Positions 8,740 through 17,296 of a stretch of 44,757 bases of DNA are shown piece after piece. Made by a program: the position numbers and the translations under genes. Source of the DNA: an uncultured bacterium. Its GTDB lineage: Bacteria > Cyanobacteriota > Vampirovibrionia > Gastranaerophilales > Gastranaerophilaceae. The DNA is taken from the NCBI GenBank assembly GCA_902767275.1, contig CACXGY010000114.1, forward strand, positions 1-44,757. Reading direction: 5' to 3'. Below the pieces are notes generated by a model. That model was not told where the DNA came from, made no database searches, and worked only from the letters and a program-made list of their open reading frames with translations. How positions within the stretch are numbered: position 1 is the first letter of the stretch; the number at the start of each line of letters is the position of its first letter.

Positions 8740-9099
8740 ATGTGTAATAGATTTTTAAAAAAATATTTAATTATATTTATTATGGTTATATCGCTAGGAT
8801 TTATTACTCCTGTGTGTGCAGAAAATCAGCCATCTGATTCTGTTCAAAATAAACCGGCATATGAGTTTGAAACAAAGGTTCCGATTGGAAGAAAACAACT
8901 TGCTATAAAATTTATTATGGCTATGTTGGGAGTCGGCGTATCATCTGTTATGATTTATGTTTTGTTAACAGGTTATAACAAACTCGTATATGGAGGCACC
9001 GCAGGTAATAAAAAAAATATTGTTAGCGAAGATGACAACTTTAAAACTCCTAATAACATGAAGGATGCCTTAGGTATTTTCTTAAAAAAAACAAAATAA
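8740..9099 (+). CDS. Small membrane protein downstream of RNase E/G
   Basis: A 119-aa protein of unknown family. The start codon follows the RNase stop with no gap (TAAATG), so expression is coupled. The N-terminus looks like a signal peptide (basic LKKY, hydrophobic core to about residue 25, possible cleavage after VCA). A second hydrophobic segment spans about 50-72, leaving a polar C-terminal tail of about 45 residues. It could be a membrane-anchored partner that tethers RNase to the membrane, but that rests on position alone. Confidence 0.75.
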   Translation: MCNRFLKKYLIIFIMVISLGFITPVCAENQPSDSVQNKPAYEFETKVPIGRKQLAIKFIMAMLGVGVSSVMIYVLLTGYNKLVYGGTAGNKKNIVSEDDNFKTPNNMKDALGIFLKKTK

Positions 9100-9119
9100 A
9101 CTTATTTTTTTTTAATATT

Positions 9120-9160
9120 AAACTCACATTATATTCTTAGTTATATAGTGTGAGTTTTTA
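9120..9160 (+). terminator. Terminator of the radical SAM/RNase operon
   Basis: AAACTCACA (9120-9128) pairs perfectly with TGTGAGTTT (9149-9157) around an AT-rich loop, followed by TTTAA. The hairpin lies 20 nt after the last stop codon. Confidence 0.65.
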
Positions 9161-9233
9161 ATACTTAAAATTAGACAAAATGGGAATTTATCATAACGAA
9201 TATCCTAATAAAATTATTTTAGGAGATAAGATT

Positions 9234-9545
9234 ATGAATAAATTTCAAGAAAGATATTTAGAGTTCAAAAATATAAGTAAAGATGTTATAGATTGGTTTG
9301 AATATACTGCAGAAGAAAACAATTGCAGAATTGAGAAAAAAGAGTGGAAAAGTAAATATAACAGTTATGTTACTTATGATTATGAACCGTTTTGTTCAGA
9401 TGGATTTGAAATAAATGTTGTCGTTAGTTCAAGAGACATTTCGTATTTAAATTTTTTAAAATATTTGTATACCGAAAAAGTTAATACGATAGATTATTTG
9501 AACAATTGCATAAAAATCCCGACATTTAAAAATCACATAATATAA
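9234..9545 (+). CDS. Unknown 103-aa protein
   Basis: A soluble, charged protein of no recognised family, rich in aromatic residues and lysine. It has an N-terminal helical part (FQERYLEFKNISKDVIDWF) and a middle KSKYNSYVTYDYEPF stretch. The start at 9234 is preferred because AGGAGAT lies 8 nt upstream; an in-frame ATG at 9180 lacks a ribosome site and lies in AT-rich leader sequence. A bidirectional terminator follows directly. It is a monocistronic gene between the RNase operon and the convergent ileS. Confidence 0.6.
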   Translation: MNKFQERYLEFKNISKDVIDWFEYTAEENNCRIEKKEWKSKYNSYVTYDYEPFCSDGFEINVVVSSRDISYLNFLKYLYTEKVNTIDYLNNCIKIPTFKNHII

Positions 9546-9574
9546 AAAAAGAGAGTCATTAGACTCTCTTTTTT
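9545..9574. terminator. Bidirectional terminator between the 103-aa gene and ileS
   Basis: AAAAAAGAGAGTC-ATTA-GACTCTCTTTTTT forms a perfect hairpin with A-run and T-run flanks, so it can terminate both convergent transcription units. Confidence 0.9.
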
Positions 9575-9593
9575 GTCTGTTATATAAACTCAT

Positions 9594-12416
9594 TTAGTTA
9601 TTAATAGCATCATAGCAATCAGAACATATTGTTTCAAAACCTGAGTGTTGTCCTAATTTACGGTACTTCCAACAACGTTCGCATTTTTCGCCTTCTGCTG
9701 CCGTTACCCATACTGTATAGTCATCTTCCATATATTCGTTCAAAACATTTTCAGGTTTTGTGTCAGTAACGTATGCTTGTGACGTGATAAATATATCGCT
9801 TAAATCATCCGCATTGTTCGTTAAGGCTTTTGAGTCATCTGTTTTTACATAAACAGCAACTTCAAGAGAACTTCCGACTTTTTTGTCTGCTCTTAAAGGT
9901 TCAATTGCACGTGTAACTATACCTCTTGCTTTTAAGACTTTAGAGAATTCTTTTTCAAGTTCATCATTTGTCCATGTTGAATGGATTGTAGGCCAATTTG
10001 TCAAAAGAACACTGATCACTCCATTTTTATGCATATCAGGCATGTTTTGCCAGATGTCCTCAGCCTGATGAGGCATAACAGGTGCTAGAATTCTTACAAG
10101 TGTATGCAATATTTCATACATAACTGTTTGACAAGCACGTCTTGATAATGATTTTTTTCCTGCTGTGTACAGTCGGTCTTTAACAATATCAAGATAGAAT
10201 GAACTTAAGTCAACCGCCGCAAAGTTTTGAAGGCTTTGGAAATATTTATAAAATTCATAATTCTCAAATGATTCCGTTACCTCTGTTACTAACTTGTTCA
10301 GTTTGTGAAGTGCAAATTTATCAATTTGTTTTAAATCATCATATTGAACATAATCTTCTGCAGGGTTGAAGTCAAAAATATTACCCATTAAGAAACGTGC
10401 GGTATTTCTTGTTTTCTTAAATATTTCTGTTAATTGTCCGATTATATTATTACCGATTTTTATGTCATTTCTATAGTCAACTGATGCTGCCCATAGTCTA
10501 AGTATATCGGCACCATAGTTTTTGATAATGTCATCAGGTCTAATATAATTTCCTAATGATTTAGACATTTTTCTGCCGTCTTCTCCAAAAACAAATCCGT
10601 GAGTCAGAACGCTTTTATAAGGAGCAATTCCTTGTGTGGCGATTGAAGTTAAAAGAGAAGATTGGAACCAGCCTCTGTGTTGATCAGAACCTTCAAGATA
10701 TAAATCAACAGGAGTATGTCCTAATTCTTCAGAACGGTTTTCGACTACGGCTTTCCAAGATACACCTGAGTCAAACCATACGTCCATAATATCTTTTTCT
10801 TTTCGGAAGTGTGTTTTTCCACATTTAGGGCATTTGAATCCTTGTGGTAATAATTCTTCTGCGGAGTATTTTACCCACGCATCAGAACTTTCTTTTTCAA
10901 ATATTTTTGCAACGTGTTCAATTGTTTCATCTGTGCAGACTACTTCTGAACATTCTTCACAGTAGAATATTGGGATAGGAACACCCCAAGCACGTTGACG
11001 AGATATACACCAATCAGAACGACCTTCTACCATGTTTCCAATTCTGTTTTCTCCGCTTGCGGGAACCCATTTTACTTCGTGAATGGCTTCAAGTGCATTA
11101 TCTCTGAATTTGTCTACTTTTACAAACCATTGAGGAGTTGCTCTATAGATTACAGGATGTTTACATCTCCAACAGTGCGGATAACTGTGATTTATATCTT
11201 GCCTTTTTAAAAGTGAACCATTTGCTTCAAGCATTTCAATGACCATTTCGTTTCCTTTGTAATAGGGAACGTCGACAAGTTCAGGAACTCCTACGATATC
11301 AGTCCATTTACCCGAACCGTCGAGTGGCGAAAATACTTCAATATTATACTTGCAGCCTACTTCATAGTCCTCAAGGCCGTGTCCCGGTGCTGTATGTACT
11401 GAACCTGTCCCTGCATCAAGAGTAACGTGTTCGCCTAAGATAATAGGGGATTTTCTGTCTACGAGAGGATGTTTTGTTGTTAATAATTCCAAATCTTCCC
11501 CTTTGCAAGTGCAGAGAACTTTTATTTCAAATTCATCCCACTCAACATCTTTTAAGAAAGTTTCAAGTAGTTCTTGTGCAACTACATAGATGCTTTCTTT
11601 ATATTCAAAGAACGTGTAGTTATATCTTGGGTGCATTGAAATTGCCATATTTGAAGGAATAGTCCACGGAGTAGTTGTCCATATTATTGAATATACATCT
11701 TTCCCTTTTGTATCAAACATTTTGTTGATTTTTTCAACAGATTCTTCATCAAATTTGAATCTTACATAAATTGACGCAGAAGATATATCAGCATATTCAA
11801 CTTCTGCTTCAGCAAGAGCCGTTTCGCAAGAAGCACACCAATATACAGGTTTTAACCCCTTTTCAATATATCCTTTTTTATACATTTCTCCAAATACTCT
11901 AACTTGTTCCGCTTCGTATTCAGGTGCGATTGTTAAATATGGTTTTTCCCAGTTCCCTAAAACTCCTAAACGTTTAAATTCGCTTTCCTGACCTTTAAGA
12001 CTGTTATGAGCGTATTCTCTGCATTTTTCTCTAAGTTCGACTTCCGTAATAGAGTGTCTGCCGCCTTTTATATTTTTTACCACGGCATTCTCTATTGGTA
12101 ATCCGTGTCCGTCATAACCCGGAACATACGGAGAATAAAAACCTCTTTGAGTTTTATACTTTATAAGAATATCTTTTAAAATCTTGTTTAAAGCAGTACC
12201 CACGTGAATTTTACCGGAACTTAAATATGGCGGGCCATCGTGTAAAACATAAGAATTCTTTTTATCACGTTGTTCTAACATTTTATTGTAAATATTGTTT
12301 TCTTCCCAGAATTTTTGTATTTCAAGTTCTCTTACTGTTGCATTTGCTCTCATTGCAAGAGTTGTTTCCGGTAAATTAAGAGTCTTTTTGTACTCAACTT
12401 TTTCGTCTGTTGTCAT
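9594..12416 (-). CDS. ileS: Isoleucyl-tRNA synthetase
   Basis: A 940-aa class Ia aminoacyl-tRNA synthetase that charges tRNA-Ile and edits misactivated valine. The HIGH signature appears as HVGT (residues 71-74, in SSGKIHVGTALNK), lacking the second histidine of the canonical motif. The second signature KMSKSLGN is intact. The CP1 editing region is present (TTTPWTIPSNMA, GTGSVHTAPGHG). A C-terminal zinc knuckle CERCWKY...CSDC ends the protein, as in the bacterial-type enzyme. AAGGAT lies 9 nt before the ATG. No T-box leader fits in the 53 nt upstream. The length is normal for the family. Confidence 0.96.
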   Translation of the reverse strand: MTTDEKVEYKKTLNLPETTLAMRANATVRELEIQKFWEENNIYNKMLEQRDKKNSYVLHDGPPYLSSGKIHVGTALNKILKDILIKYKTQRGFYSPYVPGYDGHGLPIENAVVKNIKGGRHSITEVELREKCREYAHNSLKGQESEFKRLGVLGNWEKPYLTIAPEYEAEQVRVFGEMYKKGYIEKGLKPVYWCASCETALAEAEVEYADISSASIYVRFKFDEESVEKINKMFDTKGKDVYSIIWTTTPWTIPSNMAISMHPRYNYTFFEYKESIYVVAQELLETFLKDVEWDEFEIKVLCTCKGEDLELLTTKHPLVDRKSPIILGEHVTLDAGTGSVHTAPGHGLEDYEVGCKYNIEVFSPLDGSGKWTDIVGVPELVDVPYYKGNEMVIEMLEANGSLLKRQDINHSYPHCWRCKHPVIYRATPQWFVKVDKFRDNALEAIHEVKWVPASGENRIGNMVEGRSDWCISRQRAWGVPIPIFYCEECSEVVCTDETIEHVAKIFEKESSDAWVKYSAEELLPQGFKCPKCGKTHFRKEKDIMDVWFDSGVSWKAVVENRSEELGHTPVDLYLEGSDQHRGWFQSSLLTSIATQGIAPYKSVLTHGFVFGEDGRKMSKSLGNYIRPDDIIKNYGADILRLWAASVDYRNDIKIGNNIIGQLTEIFKKTRNTARFLMGNIFDFNPAEDYVQYDDLKQIDKFALHKLNKLVTEVTESFENYEFYKYFQSLQNFAAVDLSSFYLDIVKDRLYTAGKKSLSRRACQTVMYEILHTLVRILAPVMPHQAEDIWQNMPDMHKNGVISVLLTNWPTIHSTWTNDELEKEFSKVLKARGIVTRAIEPLRADKKVGSSLEVAVYVKTDDSKALTNNADDLSDIFITSQAYVTDTKPENVLNEYMEDDYTVWVTAAEGEKCERCWKYRKLGQHSGFETICSDCYDAINN

Positions 12417-12469
12417 ATTTCATATCCTTATATAATATTATTTTAGTGTTACTTCTTTTTTTTTGTATA

Positions 12470-13747
12470 CTAATCATCAGTATACGGTCTGCTTTCCAAT
12501 TTTTCTGCAGTTGATTGAATGTAATCATTCATTTTATTATAATCAAATTCATTTTCCCATCTTGCAATAACAACGGTTGCGACACAGTTCCCGATAAGAT
12601 TAACAGTAGTTCTTCCCATATCAAGTAATTGATCAATTCCTAATAAAATAGCCACTCCGATAATAGGGATATTGAAACTTGTCAGAGTTCCCGCAAGAAC
12701 TATTAATGCAACCCTTGGAACGCCGGCAATACCTTTGCTTGTAACCATTAATGCAAACATTATAATTAACTGTTGTTCTATTGCTAAGTCCACTCCTGCA
12801 ATTTGAGCACAGAATATAATTGCAATGGCAAGATATAGAGTACTTCCGTCAAGATTAAATGTATAACCTGTCGGCATAACAAATCCGACGATTGATTTAG
12901 GCACTCCGAATTGTTCCATTATTTCCATTGCTTTTGGAAGTGCCGCTTCTGAACTTGCAGTGGTAAATGCAAGCAGAGCAGGTTCTTCTATGGCTTGAAT
13001 TAATGCTTTAAGTGATATTCCTACAATTTTACAAGCAACAAACAGTACTATTGCAACAAATATAAATAGTGCAAAGTATAATGAGAAAATTATTTTTGCA
13101 TAGTTTTTCAGAACACTTATTCCGTTTGAGCCGATAGTATATGATATAGCCCCAAATATACCAATAGGAGCGAATAGCATTACGAATTCCGTAAATTTAA
13201 ACATTATTTGGCATACAGAATTTAATAAATCCATTACAGGTTTTGCTTTTTTTCCTACTGTACATATAGCAAGAGCAAAGAATATTGAAAAAACTACAAT
13301 TTGAAGCAGATTTCCTTCTGCCATTGATTGAACAACACTTGTTGGAACCATATTAGTAAAGAATTCGCTGAAAGAATTATGAGTAATTGCTTCAGATACT
13401 TTTGCTAAATCGTCAAGATGCGGCAGGCAAGTAGCATGATGTGCTCCTACTCCGGGGTTTGTCATATTAGCAACCCACAATCCAATGAATAAAGCAATTG
13501 TAGTAACAATTTCAAAGTAAAGGATTGTTTTTATTCCAACACGCCCTACTTTTTTTACATCTCCGTGACCTGCAATACCTACAACAAGTGTTGCAAATAG
13601 TAAAGGTGCAATAATCATTTTGACCATTCTTAAAAATATTGTTGCGAGCGGATGCATTTTCACTGCAAAATCAGGGGCTACCGCTCCTACAATAATTCCC
13701 GCAATCAATGCTACCAATATCCATAATGTTAATGCTGAATTTTTCAA
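12470..13747 (-). CDS. DAACS-family amino acid/dicarboxylate:cation symporter
   Basis: A 425-aa inner-membrane carrier of the glutamate/aspartate/C4-dicarboxylate family. The family re-entrant loop HP1 serine motif SSEAALP (265-271), the NLDGS sodium-site turn (298-302) and HP2 GIAGVPR (339-345) are all present. The last helix reads DMGRTTVNLIGN. The Asp376 and Arg379 that bind amino acid substrate in archaeal GltPh are kept, while the GltPh sodium-site Asp405 is Asn387, as in DctA-type dicarboxylate carriers. The substrate is therefore left open: acidic amino acid, dicarboxylate or other. It lies between ileS and a second amino-acid symporter on the same strand. Confidence 0.92.
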   Translation of the reverse strand: MKNSALTLWILVALIAGIIVGAVAPDFAVKMHPLATIFLRMVKMIIAPLLFATLVVGIAGHGDVKKVGRVGIKTILYFEIVTTIALFIGLWVANMTNPGVGAHHATCLPHLDDLAKVSEAITHNSFSEFFTNMVPTSVVQSMAEGNLLQIVVFSIFFALAICTVGKKAKPVMDLLNSVCQIMFKFTEFVMLFAPIGIFGAISYTIGSNGISVLKNYAKIIFSLYFALFIFVAIVLFVACKIVGISLKALIQAIEEPALLAFTTASSEAALPKAMEIMEQFGVPKSIVGFVMPTGYTFNLDGSTLYLAIAIIFCAQIAGVDLAIEQQLIIMFALMVTSKGIAGVPRVALIVLAGTLTSFNIPIIGVAILLGIDQLLDMGRTTVNLIGNCVATVVIARWENEFDYNKMNDYIQSTAEKLESRPYTDD

Positions 13748-13833
13748 ACCTTAATTCCTTATATTTATTCTATTATACCTGAAAAATATGGATGTTCAAG
13801 CATTCTAAATATAGGAGTTTACTTTAATTTGCA

Positions 13834-15297
13834 TCAGTTATGATTTTTGAAAAATCCGACATTGTATTTTTTGCAATATCGCTTTGTTTCTTTCATAACA
13901 ATTCCTGATAGAGCAAATACCGCAATCAGATTAGGTACTGCAAGGAATAATGTTACTCCGTCAGATAAGTTAATTATACTTTTAAAATTCATTGCAGAGC
14001 CGGCAATTATGCAGATGCAATATACAGCCTGAAAAATTCTTGTTTTGCCTTTACCTTCTCCAAATAAGAAAGTCCACGCTTTTACTCCGTAGTATGAACC
14101 GCAAAGCATTGTTGATAAAACAAAACATGATACCATTATTGTTAACAGAATAGGGAAGAACGGATAAATAGTTCCGAAGGCTTTTGACGTTAATTCTATA
14201 CCTGCAAGTCCGTGAACTAATTCGTATTGTTTTGAGATGACAATAACAAATGTAGTTGCACTGCTAACTATTACAGTATCGACAAAAGGTTGTAACATCG
14301 ATATAAAAGCCTGTGCGACAGGTTTGTTTGTATTTACCGCTGAAAATGCAATAGATGCTGTCCCAAGTCCTGCTTCATTTGCAAACATTGCTCGTCTAAA
14401 TCCCCATAACATACAGGCAAATGCTCCTCCTTGCATTGCTCTTGGCGAAAAGGCTTCTTTTATTATTAAGTGAATGGTTTCGGGTATGTGTGATATATTC
14501 ATTGCACATACAAGAAAGGCACTAAAAATATATAATGAACACATTACCGGAGTTACTTTTGCAGTAAAACTTCCTATAGATTTTATTCCTCCGATAATAG
14601 TAAACCAAGTTATTACGGCGACTATACAACCTAACGCCCATCCGTTGTTGTAGAAAACACTGTTTATTCCTCCTGTGACTTCTGTTATTTGTGAAGTCAT
14701 AGCATTTATTTGGAACAAATTCCATCCGCCAATCATAGCGAAAACACAACATACCGCATAAATTTTTGCGAGGGTAGGGGCGAAATTTTTTGCTTTAGAA
14801 AGTTTCATTCCGTTTGTTATATAATACATAGGGCCGCCGGATACCGTTCCGTCAGGATTGATTTGTCGAAATTTTAATCCAAGTAATACTTCGGAATACT
14901 TCAAAGCCATTGAAAAAAGTCCGGCAATAATAATCCAAAATATTACTCCCGGTCCACCAATAGAAACAGCGGCTGCGGAACCTGCGATATTTCCGATTCC
15001 TGCTGATGCAGATATCGTTGCACTCAAGGCTTGAAATGCAGAAACCTCCCCTTTTTTCTTTCTTTCGTATCCGTCGGTTTTATGTTCAAAGTTTTCTGTT
15101 ATTAGGTTTATTGCGTGTTTAAATCCCCATAACCCGATACAGCGTGTCCTAATAGTGAAATATACCGCTGCAAATATTAAAAGTGCAACTATAAATTCTA
15201 CTTTTACTCCGCCTATTGTTATATAAGAAAATATTACTCCTGAAACTTTATCTGCAATAGGAGATAATAAATTATCTATTATTAAATCTATATTCAT
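13834..15297 (-). CDS. Alanine/glycine:cation symporter (AGCS family)
   Basis: A 487-aa multi-pass membrane protein that imports small neutral amino acids with Na+ or H+. Family marks are ATISASAGIGNIAGSAAAVS (about 92-111), GGPGVIFWIIIAGLFSMALK, GGPMYYITNGM and RRAMFANEAGLGTASIA (about 303-319), all at the expected positions. Around eleven hydrophobic segments are evident. It is encoded 44 nt downstream of the hydrogenase and 86 nt upstream of the DAACS carrier, all on the minus strand. This suggests an amino-acid-fermenting lifestyle, which is inference. Confidence 0.94.
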   Translation of the reverse strand: MNIDLIIDNLLSPIADKVSGVIFSYITIGGVKVEFIVALLIFAAVYFTIRTRCIGLWGFKHAINLITENFEHKTDGYERKKKGEVSAFQALSATISASAGIGNIAGSAAAVSIGGPGVIFWIIIAGLFSMALKYSEVLLGLKFRQINPDGTVSGGPMYYITNGMKLSKAKNFAPTLAKIYAVCCVFAMIGGWNLFQINAMTSQITEVTGGINSVFYNNGWALGCIVAVITWFTIIGGIKSIGSFTAKVTPVMCSLYIFSAFLVCAMNISHIPETIHLIIKEAFSPRAMQGGAFACMLWGFRRAMFANEAGLGTASIAFSAVNTNKPVAQAFISMLQPFVDTVIVSSATTFVIVISKQYELVHGLAGIELTSKAFGTIYPFFPILLTIMVSCFVLSTMLCGSYYGVKAWTFLFGEGKGKTRIFQAVYCICIIAGSAMNFKSIINLSDGVTLFLAVPNLIAVFALSGIVMKETKRYCKKYNVGFFKNHN

Positions 15298-15341
15298 ATA
15301 TTCATCTTATTATAATCATGGAAGTTATGCAAAGTTGATTA

Positions 15342-16799
15342 TTAATCTTTTCTTGTAATATCAATACTTGTGTCCAAAGTTTTTTGAATTTGTTTCTTCG
15401 CTATTCTTTGTTCTGCAATAACTGCGTTACCGCCTATACATCCGCCTTCACATGCCATTACTTCTATAAGGTTACAGTCAGGACATTTCCCCTCTTTTGC
15501 GAATTTTTTTAATTCTTTTATAGAGTCTTTGTTTAGTCCGTTTATAATGTATGGTCTTGCAAGGGTCTTATCTTTTAATACAGTGGTAACTGCTTGTGCA
15601 ACTCCTCCTGATACTCCGTAATTTCTTCCTTGTTTTGAACTTTCAACATCAAATTTTTCTTCTTCGCATTCGCTAACGACAATATCTTGTCCGTTTAGTA
15701 ATGCACTTATTTCAGAATAATTCAGAAGATAGTCAACATTATCGTTATATTGGACTTCTTTTCTTTTTGCGACACAAGGGCTAATAAATACCCTAATGTA
15801 ATCAGGATATTTTTCTCTTGCAATTTGTGCTGTATAAAAAAGAGGAGTTCCTGTTGAAGATTTATAATCTTGTATTTCTTTAAGAGCGGTTGCTGTCAGA
15901 TTGTTATATCCAGCACAGCAAGATGTAGTCATGAAACTTGCTCCTTCTTCCATTCGTTCCTCAAACTCTTTTGCTTCGTTTAGAGTTGTAATATCTGCTC
16001 CCTGTGCTACTTCAATTACCTCATCAAAGCCCGCTTTCTTCAAAGCAGTTTTTATTTGATATATTGAACCGTCAAATTGTCCTGCTATTGATGGTGCAAT
16101 CATTGCCACTAATTTTGTATTAGGATTTTTTATATATTTCATAACATCAACAAGTTGACTCTTTTCGTGAATTGCTCCGAACGGACAAGATGCGACACAT
16201 TTCCCGCAGGTTATACAAGTATCAAAATCAATTCGGGTAATGTTATTTTCATTTTTGTTTATTGCCCCGACAGGACATGCATCTTCACATGGCACGGCAA
16301 GTTTTACTATAGCATTGTATGGACAAGCCTTCATGCACATTTTGCAGTTTTTGCATTTAGAACCGTCTATTTTTGAACGACCGTCAACAATACTAATTGC
16401 TCCAAATTTACAAGCATTCTGGCAAGGTCTTGCGACACATCCTTGACATAAATCGGTTACATATATTCTGCTTGGTACACATCCTACACAGGCTGAGTCA
16501 AGAACTGTTAAAGGGTCTTTATCAGGTACTTGTCTGTCGAGTGCTTCTTTTGCATATGTTGACAGCAATTTTGATTCCGCTTCTTCTGTTTCCAGTGCAA
16601 AACCTAATCCTGCTTTTACTCTTTCTTTTAAGATTGCACGTTCTTTGTATACACAGCATCTGTAAGGTACTTCTGCTCCTTTTGGACGCATATCATAAGG
16701 TATTAATCTTGATTTTTCTTCAAAATCTTCTGAAAAGAATGCTCTAACTATTCTTTCAAGTATCTCATTTTTTATCTCTATTGATTGTATATTACTCAT
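15342..16799 (-). CDS. [FeFe]-hydrogenase, group B-like monomeric enzyme
   Basis: Catalyses reversible proton reduction, presumably with ferredoxin. The N-terminal part has cysteine sets for several 4Fe-4S clusters: CVGC...CQGCVARPC, CKNCKMCMKACP and CITCGKCVASCP. It is followed by the H-cluster domain. The three loops read TSCCAGY (Cys294/295), PCVAKRKE and EVMACEGGCIGG. The proline normal after CC in loop 1 (TSCCPxW in group A) is alanine, while the cysteine linked to proton transfer is kept. I infer group B (TIGR04105-like). The ATG at 16799 with GGAG 7 nt upstream is chosen over an upstream in-frame TTG, giving 485 aa. HydE, HydF and HydG maturases are not in the window. Confidence 0.9.
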   Translation of the reverse strand: MSNIQSIEIKNEILERIVRAFFSEDFEEKSRLIPYDMRPKGAEVPYRCCVYKERAILKERVKAGLGFALETEEAESKLLSTYAKEALDRQVPDKDPLTVLDSACVGCVPSRIYVTDLCQGCVARPCQNACKFGAISIVDGRSKIDGSKCKNCKMCMKACPYNAIVKLAVPCEDACPVGAINKNENNITRIDFDTCITCGKCVASCPFGAIHEKSQLVDVMKYIKNPNTKLVAMIAPSIAGQFDGSIYQIKTALKKAGFDEVIEVAQGADITTLNEAKEFEERMEEGASFMTTSCCAGYNNLTATALKEIQDYKSSTGTPLFYTAQIAREKYPDYIRVFISPCVAKRKEVQYNDNVDYLLNYSEISALLNGQDIVVSECEEEKFDVESSKQGRNYGVSGGVAQAVTTVLKDKTLARPYIINGLNKDSIKELKKFAKEGKCPDCNLIEVMACEGGCIGGNAVIAEQRIAKKQIQKTLDTSIDITRKD

Positions 16800-16918
16800 C
16801 AAATACTCCAATTCTTTATTATAACCTATTATATCACTTAAATAATCATGCTTATACTAAAGTATAATATTTACAAAATTTACTTGAAAAAACTATTAAA
16901 CTCATTAAAATATAATGT

Positions 16919-17296
16919 ATGGTTAGGAATTTTTTCAGTAAAATTTTATCTTTTAAAACAACTCCTCAAGGTGTTATTTTGACGTTTTTAGGAGAAGAAT
17001 ATGTTCCGATAAAAGCCATTGAAAACCTGATTGATAATAATAAGATATTAAGAGCCGCTCTTGAAAAAAGAGTAATGACAATGAAGATAATGGAAAATCG
17101 TTTACAGAAAAATAAAGAATTGATAGAGAGAATGCACAAGGCTTTGGATGCACAGAACAGGCAAATGCATGAGCAAATGGATTTAATAAACAAACAGCGT
17201 CAGCAACTTAAACATATTGATCAAATTGATTGGCGGATGAACAAACTAAAACATGAACAAAAGAAGTTAAAGCGTTTTGCAAACGGAGAATACTAA
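16919..17296 (+). CDS. Coiled-coil protein, unknown
   Basis: A 125-aa protein. The first 40 residues are a compact segment (TTPQGVILTFLGEEYVPIKAIENLI). From about residue 45 to 118 it is one long amphipathic, Met/Gln/Lys-rich coiled coil. No signal peptide or membrane segment is present. No ribosome site is visible; a TATAAT at 16911-16916 almost touches the ATG and another at 16863-16868 is better placed as a -10. The stop overlaps the 3' end of the convergent TIGR02757-type gene by 4 nt. Structural or scaffold roles are possible but nothing indicates which. Confidence 0.65.
   Translation: MVRNFFSKILSFKTTPQGVILTFLGEEYVPIKAIENLIDNNKILRAALEKRVMTMKIMENRLQKNKELIERMHKALDAQNRQMHEQMDLINKQRQQLKHIDQIDWRMNKLKHEQKKLKRFANGEY

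Noticed and set aside
9180..9233. N-terminal extension of the 103-aa protein from ATG 9180
   Set aside because: No ribosome site, AT-rich leader-like codons, and a good AGGAGAT in front of the ATG at 9234.
12417..12469. T-box riboswitch before ileS, serS or metG
   Set aside because: The gaps upstream of ileS (53 nt) and serS (50 nt) are too short, and no T-box consensus or specifier stem was seen upstream of metG.
16799..16811. Earlier TTG start for the hydrogenase
   Set aside because: The TTG is part of the TTGGAG that serves as ribosome site for the ATG at 16799.
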